Of a DNA stretch of 44,878 nt, positions 7,132 through 15,514 are shown piece by piece. A program made the translations under genes and the position numbers. Source of the DNA: Hyphomicrobiales bacterium. Lineage in GTDB: Bacteria > Pseudomonadota > Alphaproteobacteria > Rhizobiales > Rhizobiaceae. Position 1 is the first letter of the stretch. Each line of letters begins with the position of its first letter. The stretch lies in assembly GCA_900466605.1 (NCBI GenBank), contig UBMU01000038.1:1-44878 (forward strand), given 5' to 3'. Below the pieces are notes generated by a model. That model did no database searches. It saw only the letters and a program-made list of their open reading frames with translations, and was not told the DNA's origin.

Positions 7132-9084
7132 ATGGAACGCCGCAGTGATCTGACCCCACCGAGGAAAGTTGCCGCCGAACGTTCCGGCTGGGCTTTCCCG
7201 TTGAGGCTGCATCTCAGCGTCATCATCGTCGGCCTCCTGGCCTGCACCGCACTGCCGCTCGTCTGGATGGCATACACGCAAGGCAAGGTGACTGCGCTCG
7301 CCGCGGCAGAATCGCAGATGCGCCAACTCGGCCTGCGCACTATCGAGGACTACCGCAACGTCTTCAGTAGCGGGTATGCAGCAATCGAGACGACCGCGGT
7401 CGTTCCGCAAATGCTTACCCCGCCTCCGGCGGATCTTCCGGCGAAAAGGGATCTTCTGCTGCGGATCCTGCGTTCATCCCATCGAATCGATGGCGTCTAT
7501 GCCGGTTATCCCGACGGCACCTACATACAGGCCGTCAGCATCGCCGCGAATTCGGCATGGCGAGACGCCATCGGCGCTCCCCCCCACGCTGCATATGCTG
7601 TTCGCACAATCAGCAGGGTCATCGGCATTCCAGTGACGACATGGACCTTTTTCGACAACAACGCTCGCCCGCTCGCCCAACGCGCCGACCGCGACGACAT
7701 CTTCGATCCGCGCTCCCGGCCCTGGTACCACGCCGCTCTGCAGGAAGGGCGAACAACGGCGGTCGGCCCCTATATCTCAGCTGCGACCAACTACCTCACT
7801 CTTACCTTCGCAACGCCCGCGGCTGGACAGGACCGCGTGGTGATCGGCGCCGACGTAATGCTCGTGACACTGGGCGAGGTCGTCGATATCGGGACGGTCT
7901 CGCGACAGGCGCATGGTTATGTGTTCGACGATTCCGGTGGCCTCATCGTCCACTCCGATAGTGCCGTCATGACGAAACTGCGCGATCGTATCCGGCGCGG
8001 AAAGGAGCTGTCCGCTGCAGAAATGGCAGAAGCCGATCCCACTATTCCAGCGGTCACGAACATAGCGCAGAACCGCCAGCTGCCGGATGGCGAAGTCGTC
8101 CGTTTCACGGCTACGGGCCACCAGTACCTGGCGCAAAGCTTCCACGCCGACATAGCCGGCCTATTGAAAGACTACACGATCGTCATCGCTGCACCGTTGG
8201 ACGATCTCATCGGTCCCGTCGAGCGCACGCTGAGGCGTAACCTTGCCGCCGCGGCGGCCTTTCTCGCAGCGGGCGCGATCGCCGCGATTATCATCTCCCG
8301 CTTGATCAGCCGCTCGCTCTATGCCCTGGCCGACGAGGCAAGGCAGCTGGGTAACCTGGAATTCAGAAAGAGCCGCGTAGCCCGTTCCTGGATATCCGAG
8401 GTCAATGCCTTGGCGAAGGCGCTGGGCTCTGCACGCGACGCAATCTGGACCTTCTCGCTCTACGTGCCGCGTGAACTCGTCCGCAGGATCGTCATCGCCG
8501 GCCAATCGGCAATAAGCTCGGCCTCCAGGCAGGAGATCACCGTCCTCTTCACAGACATCCGTGACTTTACAACCATCTCGGAGCAACATTCGCCTGAGGA
8601 GGTCGTTGCCCTGCTTTCCACCTACTTCGAGACCCTCAACATGATCGTCGAACGACATGGCGGAACCATTGCCCAATACATCGGGGACTCGGTCTTTGCG
8701 ATGTGGAACGCGCCGGTCCGCGATGAACGCCATATCGAAAATGGCTGCCGCTGTGCCTTGTCCATGAAGCTGGCCATCGACGCGATGAACGCCGAAAATC
8801 GCGCCGCCGGCCGCCCCGAACTCATCACCCGCTTCGGCCTTCACACCGGACCGGCGGTCGTCGGAAGCGTCGGCGCCGAAACGCGCAGGCAATACACCGC
8901 GATCGGCGACACCGTAAATATCGCATCTCGGCTGGAAGGTCTGAATCGTGACTACGGAACCTCCATCCTGGTGAGCAGCGCGATCCGCGATGCCGTAGAG
9001 GAGAGTTTCGACTTCGCATTCATCGGAACCGTCAGCGTCAGAGGCCGGAAAGGCCAAACGGAGATATACGAACTGAGGGAGTGA
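7132..9084 (+). CDS. membrane adenylate cyclase, class III, with Cache-type sensor
   Basis: A 650-aa receptor-type cyclase making cAMP from ATP. A membrane helix at about residues 24-46 (LHLSVIIVGLLACTALPLVWMAY) is followed by a long periplasmic region (about 50-360) with dCache-like features, including RSRPWYHAALQEGRTTAVGPYISAATNYLTLTFATPA-type sequence. A second helix (about 362-388) and a HAMP-like linker precede the catalytic domain (about 465-640). Metal-binding aspartates lie in LFTDIRDFT and in QYIGDSVFAMW; FGLHTGPAVVGSVG and QYTAIGDTVNIASRLEG are the other catalytic segments. Rhizobia have many such cyclases. The periplasmic sensor implies response to a small extracellular ligand, perhaps an amino or organic acid, which is inference. 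It is coupled to the VIT-like gene 2 bases upstream. Confidence 0.92.
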   Translation: MERRSDLTPPRKVAAERSGWAFPLRLHLSVIIVGLLACTALPLVWMAYTQGKVTALAAAESQMRQLGLRTIEDYRNVFSSGYAAIETTAVVPQMLTPPPADLPAKRDLLLRILRSSHRIDGVYAGYPDGTYIQAVSIAANSAWRDAIGAPPHAAYAVRTISRVIGIPVTTWTFFDNNARPLAQRADRDDIFDPRSRPWYHAALQEGRTTAVGPYISAATNYLTLTFATPAAGQDRVVIGADVMLVTLGEVVDIGTVSRQAHGYVFDDSGGLIVHSDSAVMTKLRDRIRRGKELSAAEMAEADPTIPAVTNIAQNRQLPDGEVVRFTATGHQYLAQSFHADIAGLLKDYTIVIAAPLDDLIGPVERTLRRNLAAAAAFLAAGAIAAIIISRLISRSLYALADEARQLGNLEFRKSRVARSWISEVNALAKALGSARDAIWTFSLYVPRELVRRIVIAGQSAISSASRQEITVLFTDIRDFTTISEQHSPEEVVALLSTYFETLNMIVERHGGTIAQYIGDSVFAMWNAPVRDERHIENGCRCALSMKLAIDAMNAENRAAGRPELITRFGLHTGPAVVGSVGAETRRQYTAIGDTVNIASRLEGLNRDYGTSILVSSAIRDAVEESFDFAFIGTVSVRGRKGQTEIYELRE

Positions 9085-9124
9085 AATCGCGCCTGAAACT
9101 CCACATCATCGCGTTCATCATCGC

Positions 9125-9134
9125 CAATTGAATT
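9125..9134. promoter_or_regulatory. candidate operator, shared 10-mer
   Basis: CAATTGAATT lies 54 bases before the first FCD regulator gene. Its reverse complement AATTCAATTG recurs at 12583-12592 in the quiC/binding-protein intergenic region. The two places where the regulator pair would be expected to bind thus share a 10-base word. The match is short and AT-rich, so it is only suggestive. Confidence 0.25.
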
Positions 9135-9187
9135 TGGCCGAGCTATCACAGTATATATGATGAAACGAAGAATCTCGGAGACAGCTT

Positions 9188-9853
9188 GTGCGACAAGAGA
9201 ATGCCAATGAAACTGTCGCCGAAAGCAGCTACCGGCATATACGGGCCGACATCCTGTTCGGTCGGCTTGCCCCGGGGCAAAAACTCAGACTGGAACATCT
9301 GAAGGTCGCATACGAGACCAGCGTCAGCACTCTCAGAGAAGTTCTCAATCGCCTCACATCCGATGGTCTGGTTGTTGCCGAAGGCCAACGTGGGTTTGAA
9401 GTTGCCCCGGTTTCCGTCTCAGATCTGAGAGAAATCGCTGCGCTGCGTCTGCTGCTCGAGGAGCACGCACTTGAGCAGTCATTCCAGCAAGGTGACGTGG
9501 AGTGGGAAGCGAGGCTGCTTTCGGCTCATTACAAGTTGGCGCGAATGGAAGAGGCAATGGCCTCAGGCGATACCAGCAAGGCCGAAGATTGGAAACGCTA
9601 TGACTGGGAGTTCCACCAGGCTCTGATTTCCGCCTGCGGGTCGCGCCTGCTCATGGAAACCCACTCGGCCGTATTCGATAAATATCTTAGATATCAGATG
9701 GTTGCACTTTCCTATCGCGGCAACGTTGCTGCGAAGGAGCATCGTCAGCTTCTGGAAGCTGCACTCCAGCGTGACAGCAAAACAGCCAAGAGCATACTGC
9801 AGCTCCACATTGAGGCTGGCGTTGAGCACGCGCTTGGAAAAGGGCTCTTGTGA
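9188..9853 (+). CDS. GntR-family regulator, FCD subfamily (copy 1)
   Basis: A 221-aa transcription factor starting at GTG 9188, with GGAG about 8 bases upstream. The N-terminal winged helix (residues about 8-75) includes RADILFGRLAPGQKLRLEHL, then VSTLREVLNRLTSDGLVVAEGQRGFEV. The C-terminal FCD ligand domain (about 80-215) has the usual metal-site histidines in WEFHQALISAC, AKEHRQLLEA and LQLHIEAGVEH. FCD proteins bind small carboxylates and release DNA. It stands before a second, roughly half-identical copy and next to quiC, so it probably controls the quinate/shikimate-type module on either side. The 54-base gap to copy 2 suggests co-transcription. Confidence 0.92.
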   Translation: MRQENANETVAESSYRHIRADILFGRLAPGQKLRLEHLKVAYETSVSTLREVLNRLTSDGLVVAEGQRGFEVAPVSVSDLREIAALRLLLEEHALEQSFQQGDVEWEARLLSAHYKLARMEEAMASGDTSKAEDWKRYDWEFHQALISACGSRLLMETHSAVFDKYLRYQMVALSYRGNVAAKEHRQLLEAALQRDSKTAKSILQLHIEAGVEHALGKGLL

Positions 9854-9907
9854 AAGAAGCGGGCAGGCTGCTGCCCATCTTGACGATCGCGCAAACCAGA
9901 GGACCTC

Positions 9908-10582
9908 ATGCTCAAACCAATCAGCGACCCATCCGAAACCGTCAGCGACGTCGTCCTGCGTCAGATCCGTCAGGACATCATCTCAGGCGTGCTTGCACCA
10001 GGCGCGAAGATCAAGCTGGAGCAGGCAAAGGAGCGCTACTCGATCAGCGTTTCATCGCTACGCGAGATACTGAGCCGGCTGACGACGGAAAATCTTGTGC
10101 TTGCGGAAGGGCAGCGCGGTTTTGAGGTAAGCCCAGCCTCGCGCAAGGAACTCGAGGAGCTTGCCGACCTCCGCACAGTGCTGGAAAGCCACGCTATCGG
10201 TCTTTCCTTTGCTGCCGGAAACCTCGAATGGGAGGGACGGATCGTCGCGGCGCACCACAAGCTTGCTGACGCCGAGAAGAAGCTCCTGGCGGGGGATAGA
10301 TCGCGCACCGTCGACTGGGTCCGCTATGATTGGGAGTTTCACCAGGCAATCGTGTCAGCATGCAATTCCGCAACTCTTATGGCTGCACTATCGTCGGTGT
10401 TCGACCGATTCTTGCGCTATCACATGCTGGCTCAGAGCTTCCGCGGTCAGCCGGTCGTCAACGACCACAAGCTTCTGTTCGAGCTCGCCGTAAAGCGCGA
10501 TATCGAGGGTGCACGAGCAGTCATCCGCCGGCATATTCAAAGCGGCGTAGAGCATGTTCTGAAGAGCGGACGTATCCTCTAG
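9908..10582 (+). CDS. GntR-family regulator, FCD subfamily (copy 2)
   Basis: A 224-aa paralogue of the preceding gene. Long stretches agree, for example VSSLREILSRLTTENLVLAEGQRGFEV in the winged helix and RYDWEFHQAIVSAC in the FCD domain. The FCD histidines are kept (WEFHQAI, VNDHKLLFEL, IRRHIQSGVEH). The pair therefore arose by tandem duplication and has since diverged, and could bind as heterodimers or sense different intermediates. The stop codon TAG (10580-10582) overlaps the stop of the convergent quiC gene within a CTAG. The likely targets are itself, quiC and the divergent transporter operon at 12727. Confidence 0.92.
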   Translation: MLKPISDPSETVSDVVLRQIRQDIISGVLAPGAKIKLEQAKERYSISVSSLREILSRLTTENLVLAEGQRGFEVSPASRKELEELADLRTVLESHAIGLSFAAGNLEWEGRIVAAHHKLADAEKKLLAGDRSRTVDWVRYDWEFHQAIVSACNSATLMAALSSVFDRFLRYHMLAQSFRGQPVVNDHKLLFELAVKRDIEGARAVIRRHIQSGVEHVLKSGRIL

Positions 10583-12480
10583 GAAGGATGCCAGCTGGCA
10601 TCCTTCGGAATGCCCTCGGGCCGCATCTGCTTTTTCAGCGCCGCGATGCGGAAAATGGCGTTCGGCGCACCGTAGCCGCGATAGCCGCGGCGTTCGACTA
10701 TTTCAAAGAAGAAGCCTTCGCCATAGGTTCCGCTATAAAGCTGGAAGTATTCGCCATGCTCGTCGCGGTCATAGAGGATATTTTCGCCCTTCAGCCGCTC
10801 GGTCAGATCCGGATCCAGCCCAAAGCGGGCTTCGACATCATCATAGTAGTTTGGCGAGATATGCAGCGGCTTGAAGCCCTGTGCGCGCAGCGTCTCGGCG
10901 GTGGCGAATATGTCATTGGTCGAGAAGGCCAGATGCTGAATGCCCGATCCGAATTTCTCGGCGATGAAATGTCCGGCAAGTGTCCGGCGATTCTCGGCAC
11001 CGTTCATGGTGATGCGTAGCGCACCGGACTCGTTCTCAATCACTTGGCTGCGCACGACCCCGCTCGGGTCGATGATATCGACCATGGGCGTCTTTCTGGC
11101 ATCGAAGATCGACGTATAGAACAACAGCCAGGTCAGCATTTCGTCATAGGCGACCGTCTGCGCCACATGGTCGATCCGCAGCAGCCCTGCATCAACGGCA
11201 GCGTCTTCTTCCGAAATCGGCTCGAAATCGATCTCCGAGAAACGCCCGAGTGGGCTCTTGTCATCGATCAGGTAGATCACGCCGCCACCAACGCCCCGAA
11301 TGGCAGGAAACTCCAGCTCGCCATCGGCCACGGCCTGTCGAAACGGCTCCGCATCAAGCGCCAGCGCACGTTCATAAGCTTTGTCAGCATCGTCGACGAC
11401 AAGTGCAAGTGCATATGCAGATGTGCCGTGAACAGCGTAGGCTGCGTTTGCAAAACCCGCAGTGTCGACATTGACAAGAATGCGGATGCTTCCCTGCTCG
11501 AACAAGGTGACCTTTTTGGATCGGTGAACCGCCGCCTTGCGGAATCCCAAGGCATGCAACAGCGCGATCAGCTCTATGGCCTCGTCCTCGTCCGTCGCGA
11601 ATTCAATGAAGCCTATGCCTTTGACATCAGCCCTTTCCGGCATGGCGACGCCGATCGGCGTTTCGACGTTGCGGCGAACCTGATCCGCCAGATAGACGAG
11701 CGAGCGATGACCGTCTGCAGCGATGGCCCGGGTGGAACCGCCGCGGAACTGGTCGTTGAAGATTTCGAGCGAGAAGTAGCCGTCATATCCCGTCGAGGCC
11801 ACAGCCTCGGTGAAAGCGGTGACGGGCAGGTCACCTTCACCAGGCATGTTGCGGAAGTGGCGGCTCCAATAGAGCAGGTCCATGTCAATCAAGGGCGCGT
11901 CGGCGAGCTGGACGATGAAGATCTTTTCCTTCGGGATCGACCGGATCGAGTTGATATCAATCTTTCGAGACAGCGAGTGGAAACTGTCGAGGATGAGTCC
12001 GACATTGGGGTGATTGGCACGGCGCACGATCTCCCAGGCATCGCGGTGATCGTTGACATAGCGCCCCCAGGCGAGTGCCTCATATCCGACCTTCAGCCCG
12101 CGTCGCGCCGCCCGCACACCGAGTTCATGAAAATCGGCGGCGGCGCGGTCTATCCCGCCAAGGGCGGCTGGAGAAACACTCGAACAGACGAGAACCATAT
12201 CGGTTCCCAGTTCCTGCATGATATCGAACTTGCGTTCCGCCCGGTCGAATGTGCGGATGCGAAGAGCCTCAGGCATGCCCTCGAAATCACGAAAGGGCTG
12301 AAAGAGTGTTATCTGCAAGCCAAGATCTCGCGCCATCTTGCCGACATCGGCCGGACTTCCGTCGAAGGCGAGGAAGTCGTTCTCGAATATCTCGACCCCA
12401 TCAAATCTCGCTCTCGCAATTGCTTCGAGTTTCTCCGGCAGCTCACCGCTCAGTGTTACGGTCGCAATCGAGGTCTTCAT
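10579..12480 (-). CDS. quiC: 3-dehydroshikimate dehydratase with C-terminal HPPD-like domain
   Basis: A 633-aa two-domain enzyme of the QuiC/QsuB type, converting 3-dehydroshikimate to protocatechuate. Residues 1 to about 275 form a xylose-isomerase-like TIM barrel with metal and base residues visible in VGYEALAWGRYVNDHRDAW, LILDSFHSLSR and YFSLEIFND. Residues about 285-633 form two VOC modules like 4-hydroxyphenylpyruvate dioxygenase. The iron-ligand pattern appears intact: His in RIDHVAQTVAY, His in GIQHLAFSTND and Glu in GEGFFFEIVERRGY. In characterised homologues the dehydratase activity lies in the first domain and the role of the second is uncertain. It is transcribed divergently from the transporter operon that also encodes the preceding pathway step, aroQ. 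Confidence 0.9.
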   Translation of the reverse strand: MKTSIATVTLSGELPEKLEAIARARFDGVEIFENDFLAFDGSPADVGKMARDLGLQITLFQPFRDFEGMPEALRIRTFDRAERKFDIMQELGTDMVLVCSSVSPAALGGIDRAAADFHELGVRAARRGLKVGYEALAWGRYVNDHRDAWEIVRRANHPNVGLILDSFHSLSRKIDINSIRSIPKEKIFIVQLADAPLIDMDLLYWSRHFRNMPGEGDLPVTAFTEAVASTGYDGYFSLEIFNDQFRGGSTRAIAADGHRSLVYLADQVRRNVETPIGVAMPERADVKGIGFIEFATDEDEAIELIALLHALGFRKAAVHRSKKVTLFEQGSIRILVNVDTAGFANAAYAVHGTSAYALALVVDDADKAYERALALDAEPFRQAVADGELEFPAIRGVGGGVIYLIDDKSPLGRFSEIDFEPISEEDAAVDAGLLRIDHVAQTVAYDEMLTWLLFYTSIFDARKTPMVDIIDPSGVVRSQVIENESGALRITMNGAENRRTLAGHFIAEKFGSGIQHLAFSTNDIFATAETLRAQGFKPLHISPNYYDDVEARFGLDPDLTERLKGENILYDRDEHGEYFQLYSGTYGEGFFFEIVERRGYRGYGAPNAIFRIAALKKQMRPEGIPKDASWHPS

Positions 12481-12726
12481 AATCCAAAGCCTTTCTATGG
12501 CGTGACGAGAGCCTTCTCCGGCAAACTCTGGAGCCGCCGCCTCCTGCCTCGAGGCATTATGGCAAATGTCGTGAGGATTTCAATTCAATTGATCAAACCG
12601 AAAGTCTCATATGATTTTCAAAAACTCTGTTGATTTGTGTCGCCTCCTCTGTCAAACATAGCGGCATACAGTCGGGAGAGGATGACTGTTGGGTCCAACG
12701 CGACCATCCAGAAGGAGGAGGAATCA
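12481..12726. promoter_or_regulatory. divergent promoter region, quiC versus ABC/aroQ operon
   Basis: This 246-base gap must hold both promoters. The middle is AT-rich (12580-12625) and contains AATTCAATTG (12583-12592), also found before the first FCD gene, and the 8-bp palindrome TTGATCAA (12590-12597). A strong AAGGAGGAGGA ribosome-binding site (12712-12722) precedes the binding-protein ATG at 12727. No clear -35/-10 pair could be chosen. Confidence 0.45.
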
Positions 12727-13557
12727 ATGTTCAAGTCGCTACTGACGCGCCGAAATGCGATGCTGAGTGCCGCCGCGCTCGTGGCTGCAATCGGGCTTGC
12801 AAAGCCGGCTGCCGCAATCACCCCGGAAGAGATCAAGGCCAGAGGAAAGCTTATCGTTGGCATCCAAGGCGACAACCCGCCATGGGGCTTCGTAACGAGC
12901 GCCGGCAAGCAGGATGGTCTGGATGCTGATATCGCCACACTCTATGCAAAGGAACTGGGCGTTCCAGTCGAATTCGTGCCGCTCGAAGTCAACAACCGCA
13001 TTCCGGCGCTGACGACGGGCCGTGTCGACGTTCTCTTCGCGACGATGGCCATGCTTCCGGATCGCGCAAAGGCCGTGCAGTTCAGCAAGCCCTACGTCGC
13101 CAACGCCATCGTACTGATTGCGCCGAAGTCGACGTCGATCAAGACCAATGACGACATGGCCAACCTTACGATCGGCGTCGCGAAGGGTGCCGCCCAGGAT
13201 ACGCAGGTCACCAAGAACGCGCCGCAGAGCGCCACGATTCGCCGCTTCGACGGCGATGCCGCAAGTGTTCAGGCACTCGCATCCGGTCAGGTTCAGGCGC
13301 TCGGTGGCAACATCTTCTACATGGATCGCGTCGAAAAGGCCCGTCCCGGGGAATTCGAGAACAAGCTCGAATTCCAGAAACTCTACAATGGCGCCTGCAC
13401 ACGGCTTGGCGAGAAGGAAATCAATGCCTCGATCAACACGTTCATCGACAAGATCAAGGCCAACGGCGAACTGAAGAAAATCTACGACAAGTGGATGAAA
13501 GTTCCCGTTCCAGAATTCCCGGAGAGCATCGAGGCCATTCCTTTCACCGCAAACTGA
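12727..13557 (+). CDS. ABC transporter substrate-binding protein (polar amino acid family)
   Basis: A 276-aa periplasmic protein of the SBP_bac_3 family. The ATG at 12727 follows AAGGAGGAGGA; the upstream frame from 12637 adds residues that do not look like a signal. The N-terminus MFKSLLTRRNAMLSAAALVA is a signal peptide with twin Arg ending at AKPAAA (about residue 30). The family signature follows: GKLIVGIQGDNPPWGFV, then GLDADIATLYAKELGV and RIPALTTGRVDVLFATMAM. It is the first gene of an operon with aroQ, two permeases and an ATPase. Although the family usually binds amino acids, the linked genes argue for a quinate- or shikimate-like ligand, which is inference. A strong hairpin follows the gene. 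Confidence 0.9.
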   Translation: MFKSLLTRRNAMLSAAALVAAIGLAKPAAAITPEEIKARGKLIVGIQGDNPPWGFVTSAGKQDGLDADIATLYAKELGVPVEFVPLEVNNRIPALTTGRVDVLFATMAMLPDRAKAVQFSKPYVANAIVLIAPKSTSIKTNDDMANLTIGVAKGAAQDTQVTKNAPQSATIRRFDGDAASVQALASGQVQALGGNIFYMDRVEKARPGEFENKLEFQKLYNGACTRLGEKEINASINTFIDKIKANGELKKIYDKWMKVPVPEFPESIEAIPFTAN

Positions 13558-13586
13558 GCCTTTCATTGATCTGACGGAGCAAGCAG

Positions 13587-13608
13587 GCGGGCATTTCTCG
13601 ATGCCCGC
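13587..13608 (+). other. RNA hairpin after binding-protein gene
   Basis: GCGGGCAT (13587-13594) pairs perfectly with ATGCCCGC (13601-13608) around a 6-base loop, 30 bases after the binding-protein stop. No U-run follows, so it is not an ordinary terminator. It is more likely to stabilise the binding-protein part of the operon message. Confidence 0.6.
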
Positions 13609-13665
13609 GGACGATACCGCCATGCCCGCCCGCAAGGCGCGCCGCATACGTCGAGGAATGCGATC

Positions 13666-14109
13666 ATGAACAAGACGATATTTGTGCTCAACGGGCCAAA
13701 TCTGAACCTTCTCGGCCAACGGGAACCCGCAATCTACGGCACGACCACCCTCGCGGACATCAAGGAACAATGCCTTGCCAAGGCGAAAAGTCTCGGCTTC
13801 GAGGTCGATTTTCGCCAGACGAATTTCGAAGGGGAGCTGGTAGAAAGCGTCCATCAGGCGCGCAACGAAGCATGCGGGATCATCATCAATCCCGCCGGCT
13901 ACACCTTCACCTCGATCGCGCTGCTTGATGCATTGAAGACGTTCGATCCGCCAAAGATCGAACTGCACATCTCGAACGTACATGCGCGAGAGAGCATCTA
14001 TCACAATTCCCTGGTCTCCCGTGTCGCCACTGCGATCATGATCGGCTTCGGCGCACGCGGCTACGAGCTCGCAATCGATGCTATGGCCGGGATGGTGAAA
14101 GGGAGCTGA
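13666..14109 (+). CDS. aroQ: type II 3-dehydroquinate dehydratase
   Basis: A 147-aa enzyme interconverting 3-dehydroquinate and 3-dehydroshikimate. Family motifs are all present: NGPNLNLLGQREPAIYG with the catalytic Tyr24 and Arg19, RQTNFEGELVESVHQA, INPAGYTFTSIALLDAL, and LHISNVHARESIYHNS with the catalytic His. Length is normal. Placement inside a transporter operon opposite quiC points to a catabolic role (quinate to protocatechuate), not aromatic amino acid synthesis. It lies 108 bases after the binding-protein gene and 31 before the first permease gene. Confidence 0.95.
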   Translation: MNKTIFVLNGPNLNLLGQREPAIYGTTTLADIKEQCLAKAKSLGFEVDFRQTNFEGELVESVHQARNEACGIIINPAGYTFTSIALLDALKTFDPPKIELHISNVHARESIYHNSLVSRVATAIMIGFGARGYELAIDAMAGMVKGS

Positions 14110-14140
14110 CGTGTAAAGACGGCAGACCGGAGAGAGCGCA

Positions 14141-14809
14141 ATGAACTATAAACTGGACTTCACCCCGGTTATCGATGGGCTGCCTAGCCTGCTTCTCGGC
14201 TGCCTCGGCACATTTATGCTGGCTATCTGTGGAATGCTGCTGGCAATCGTGATCGGCGTCGGCGGCGTCATACTAAGGGATTCTCCCTTAAAGCCGCTAC
14301 GCTGGCTGGTTATCGGCTTTGTCGAGCTTATTCGCAACACGCCGTTTCTGGTGCAGATATTCTTTCTGTATTTTGCCCTGCCTCTTGCAGGAATCAGGCT
14401 GGATCCTACCCCGACCGCGATCATCGCACTCGGGATCAATGGTGGCGCCTACGCGATCGAGATCATCCGCGGCGGTGTACAATCAATCCCGAAGGGGCAG
14501 ATGGAGGCAGGGCTCGCACTTGGTCTTCACAAGGCACAGGTTTTCCGGCTCATCATCCTCAAACCCGCCTTGAGGGCAATCTATCCGTCTCTCACCAGCC
14601 AGTTTGTGCTGCTGACGCTGTCCACCAGCATTGCCTCGGCGATTTCGGCCTACGAGCTGACATCGGTCGCGCAACGCATTGAGTCCGACAGCTTCAGAAG
14701 CTTCGAGGTCTACTTCACGGTCACGATCTTCTACCTCGTGATCTCCTGGCTGATGATGCGCCTCTTCACTCTCTTTTCGGCGCGTTACTTCACGTATCCG
14801 GTCAAGTAG
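14141..14809 (+). CDS. ABC transporter permease (polar amino acid family), first
   Basis: A 222-aa inner-membrane protein with about five helices, of the HisM/GlnP type. The cytoplasmic coupling loop is seen in GGVQSIPKGQMEAGLALGLHKAQVFRLIILKPALRAIYPSLTSQF, and the N-terminal part contains FVELIRNTPFLVQIFFLYFALP, a family hallmark. It partners with the permease beginning 5 bases after its stop, and with the ATPase at 15515. The transporter probably imports the substrate of the linked dehydrogenases and AroQ. Confidence 0.92.
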   Translation: MNYKLDFTPVIDGLPSLLLGCLGTFMLAICGMLLAIVIGVGGVILRDSPLKPLRWLVIGFVELIRNTPFLVQIFFLYFALPLAGIRLDPTPTAIIALGINGGAYAIEIIRGGVQSIPKGQMEAGLALGLHKAQVFRLIILKPALRAIYPSLTSQFVLLTLSTSIASAISAYELTSVAQRIESDSFRSFEVYFTVTIFYLVISWLMMRLFTLFSARYFTYPVK

Positions 14810-14814
14810 GAGCC

Positions 14815-15462
14815 ATGTCCATGGGCAGCGAAGAGTTCGTCTTTCTTCTGATCGGTCTGAAATGGACTGTGCTTCTGTCGGCGGTCGGATTCGTTTGCGG
14901 GTGCCTTGCCGGGCTTGGTGTGGCCCTTGCGCGGACCTGCGGAATCCCCCTGCTCGAGCGCGTCACTGCCGGCTACATCGCCGTGTTCCAGGGCACCCCG
15001 CTGCTGATGCAGCTTTTCGTCGTCTATTACGGCCTGGCCCTGATCGGCCTGAAGCTCGATGCCTGGGTGGCTGTGGCAATCGGCCTGACCCTGCATGCCA
15101 GTGCCTATCTGGGCGAAATCTGGCGTGGATCAATCGACGCCGTTCCGCGTGGGCAGACGGAGGCTGCGAAGGCGCTCAGCCTCGGATACGTGACACGCAT
15201 GCGGGATGTAATCTTGCCGCAGGCACTCCGCATCTCGTTGCCGGCGACGATCGGCTTCCTTGTCCAATTGATCAAGGGAACCTCGCTTGCTTCCATCGTA
15301 GGTTTTACGGAGCTGACCCGTGCCGGCAACATCATCTCCAACCAGATTTTTGAGCCGCTGACAGTCTTCGGCATCGTCGGCGCACTGTACTTCCTCATGT
15401 GTTGCCCGCTGACGATCGCCGGTGCGCGCCTGGAACGAAAGTTCGCAGCATCCGCCCGCTAA
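14815..15462 (+). CDS. ABC transporter permease (polar amino acid family), second
   Basis: A 215-aa permease of the same family as its neighbour. It has AVFQGTPLLMQLFVVYYGLAL in place of the usual RGTPLLVQLF motif. Its coupling loop reads SIDAVPRGQTEAAKALSLGYVTRMRDVILPQALRISLP. It has five predicted helices. It starts 5 bases after the previous stop, and the reading ends 52 bases before the chosen start of the ATPase. The two permeases likely form a heterodimer in the inner membrane. Confidence 0.92.
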   Translation: MSMGSEEFVFLLIGLKWTVLLSAVGFVCGCLAGLGVALARTCGIPLLERVTAGYIAVFQGTPLLMQLFVVYYGLALIGLKLDAWVAVAIGLTLHASAYLGEIWRGSIDAVPRGQTEAAKALSLGYVTRMRDVILPQALRISLPATIGFLVQLIKGTSLASIVGFTELTRAGNIISNQIFEPLTVFGIVGALYFLMCCPLTIAGARLERKFAASAR

Positions 15463-15514
15463 GCTCGCAACCGATATCACGCAATGCCAGTCCAAGAGAT
15501 GGATGGAATTCACC

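Noticed and set aside
11044..12633. 529-codon rightward frame opposite quiC
   Set aside because: Antisense shadow of a two-domain enzyme with conserved metal ligands.
12739..14004. 421-codon leftward frame opposite the binding protein and aroQ
   Set aside because: It spans two genes of different function plus the intergenic hairpin, and has no recognisable domain.
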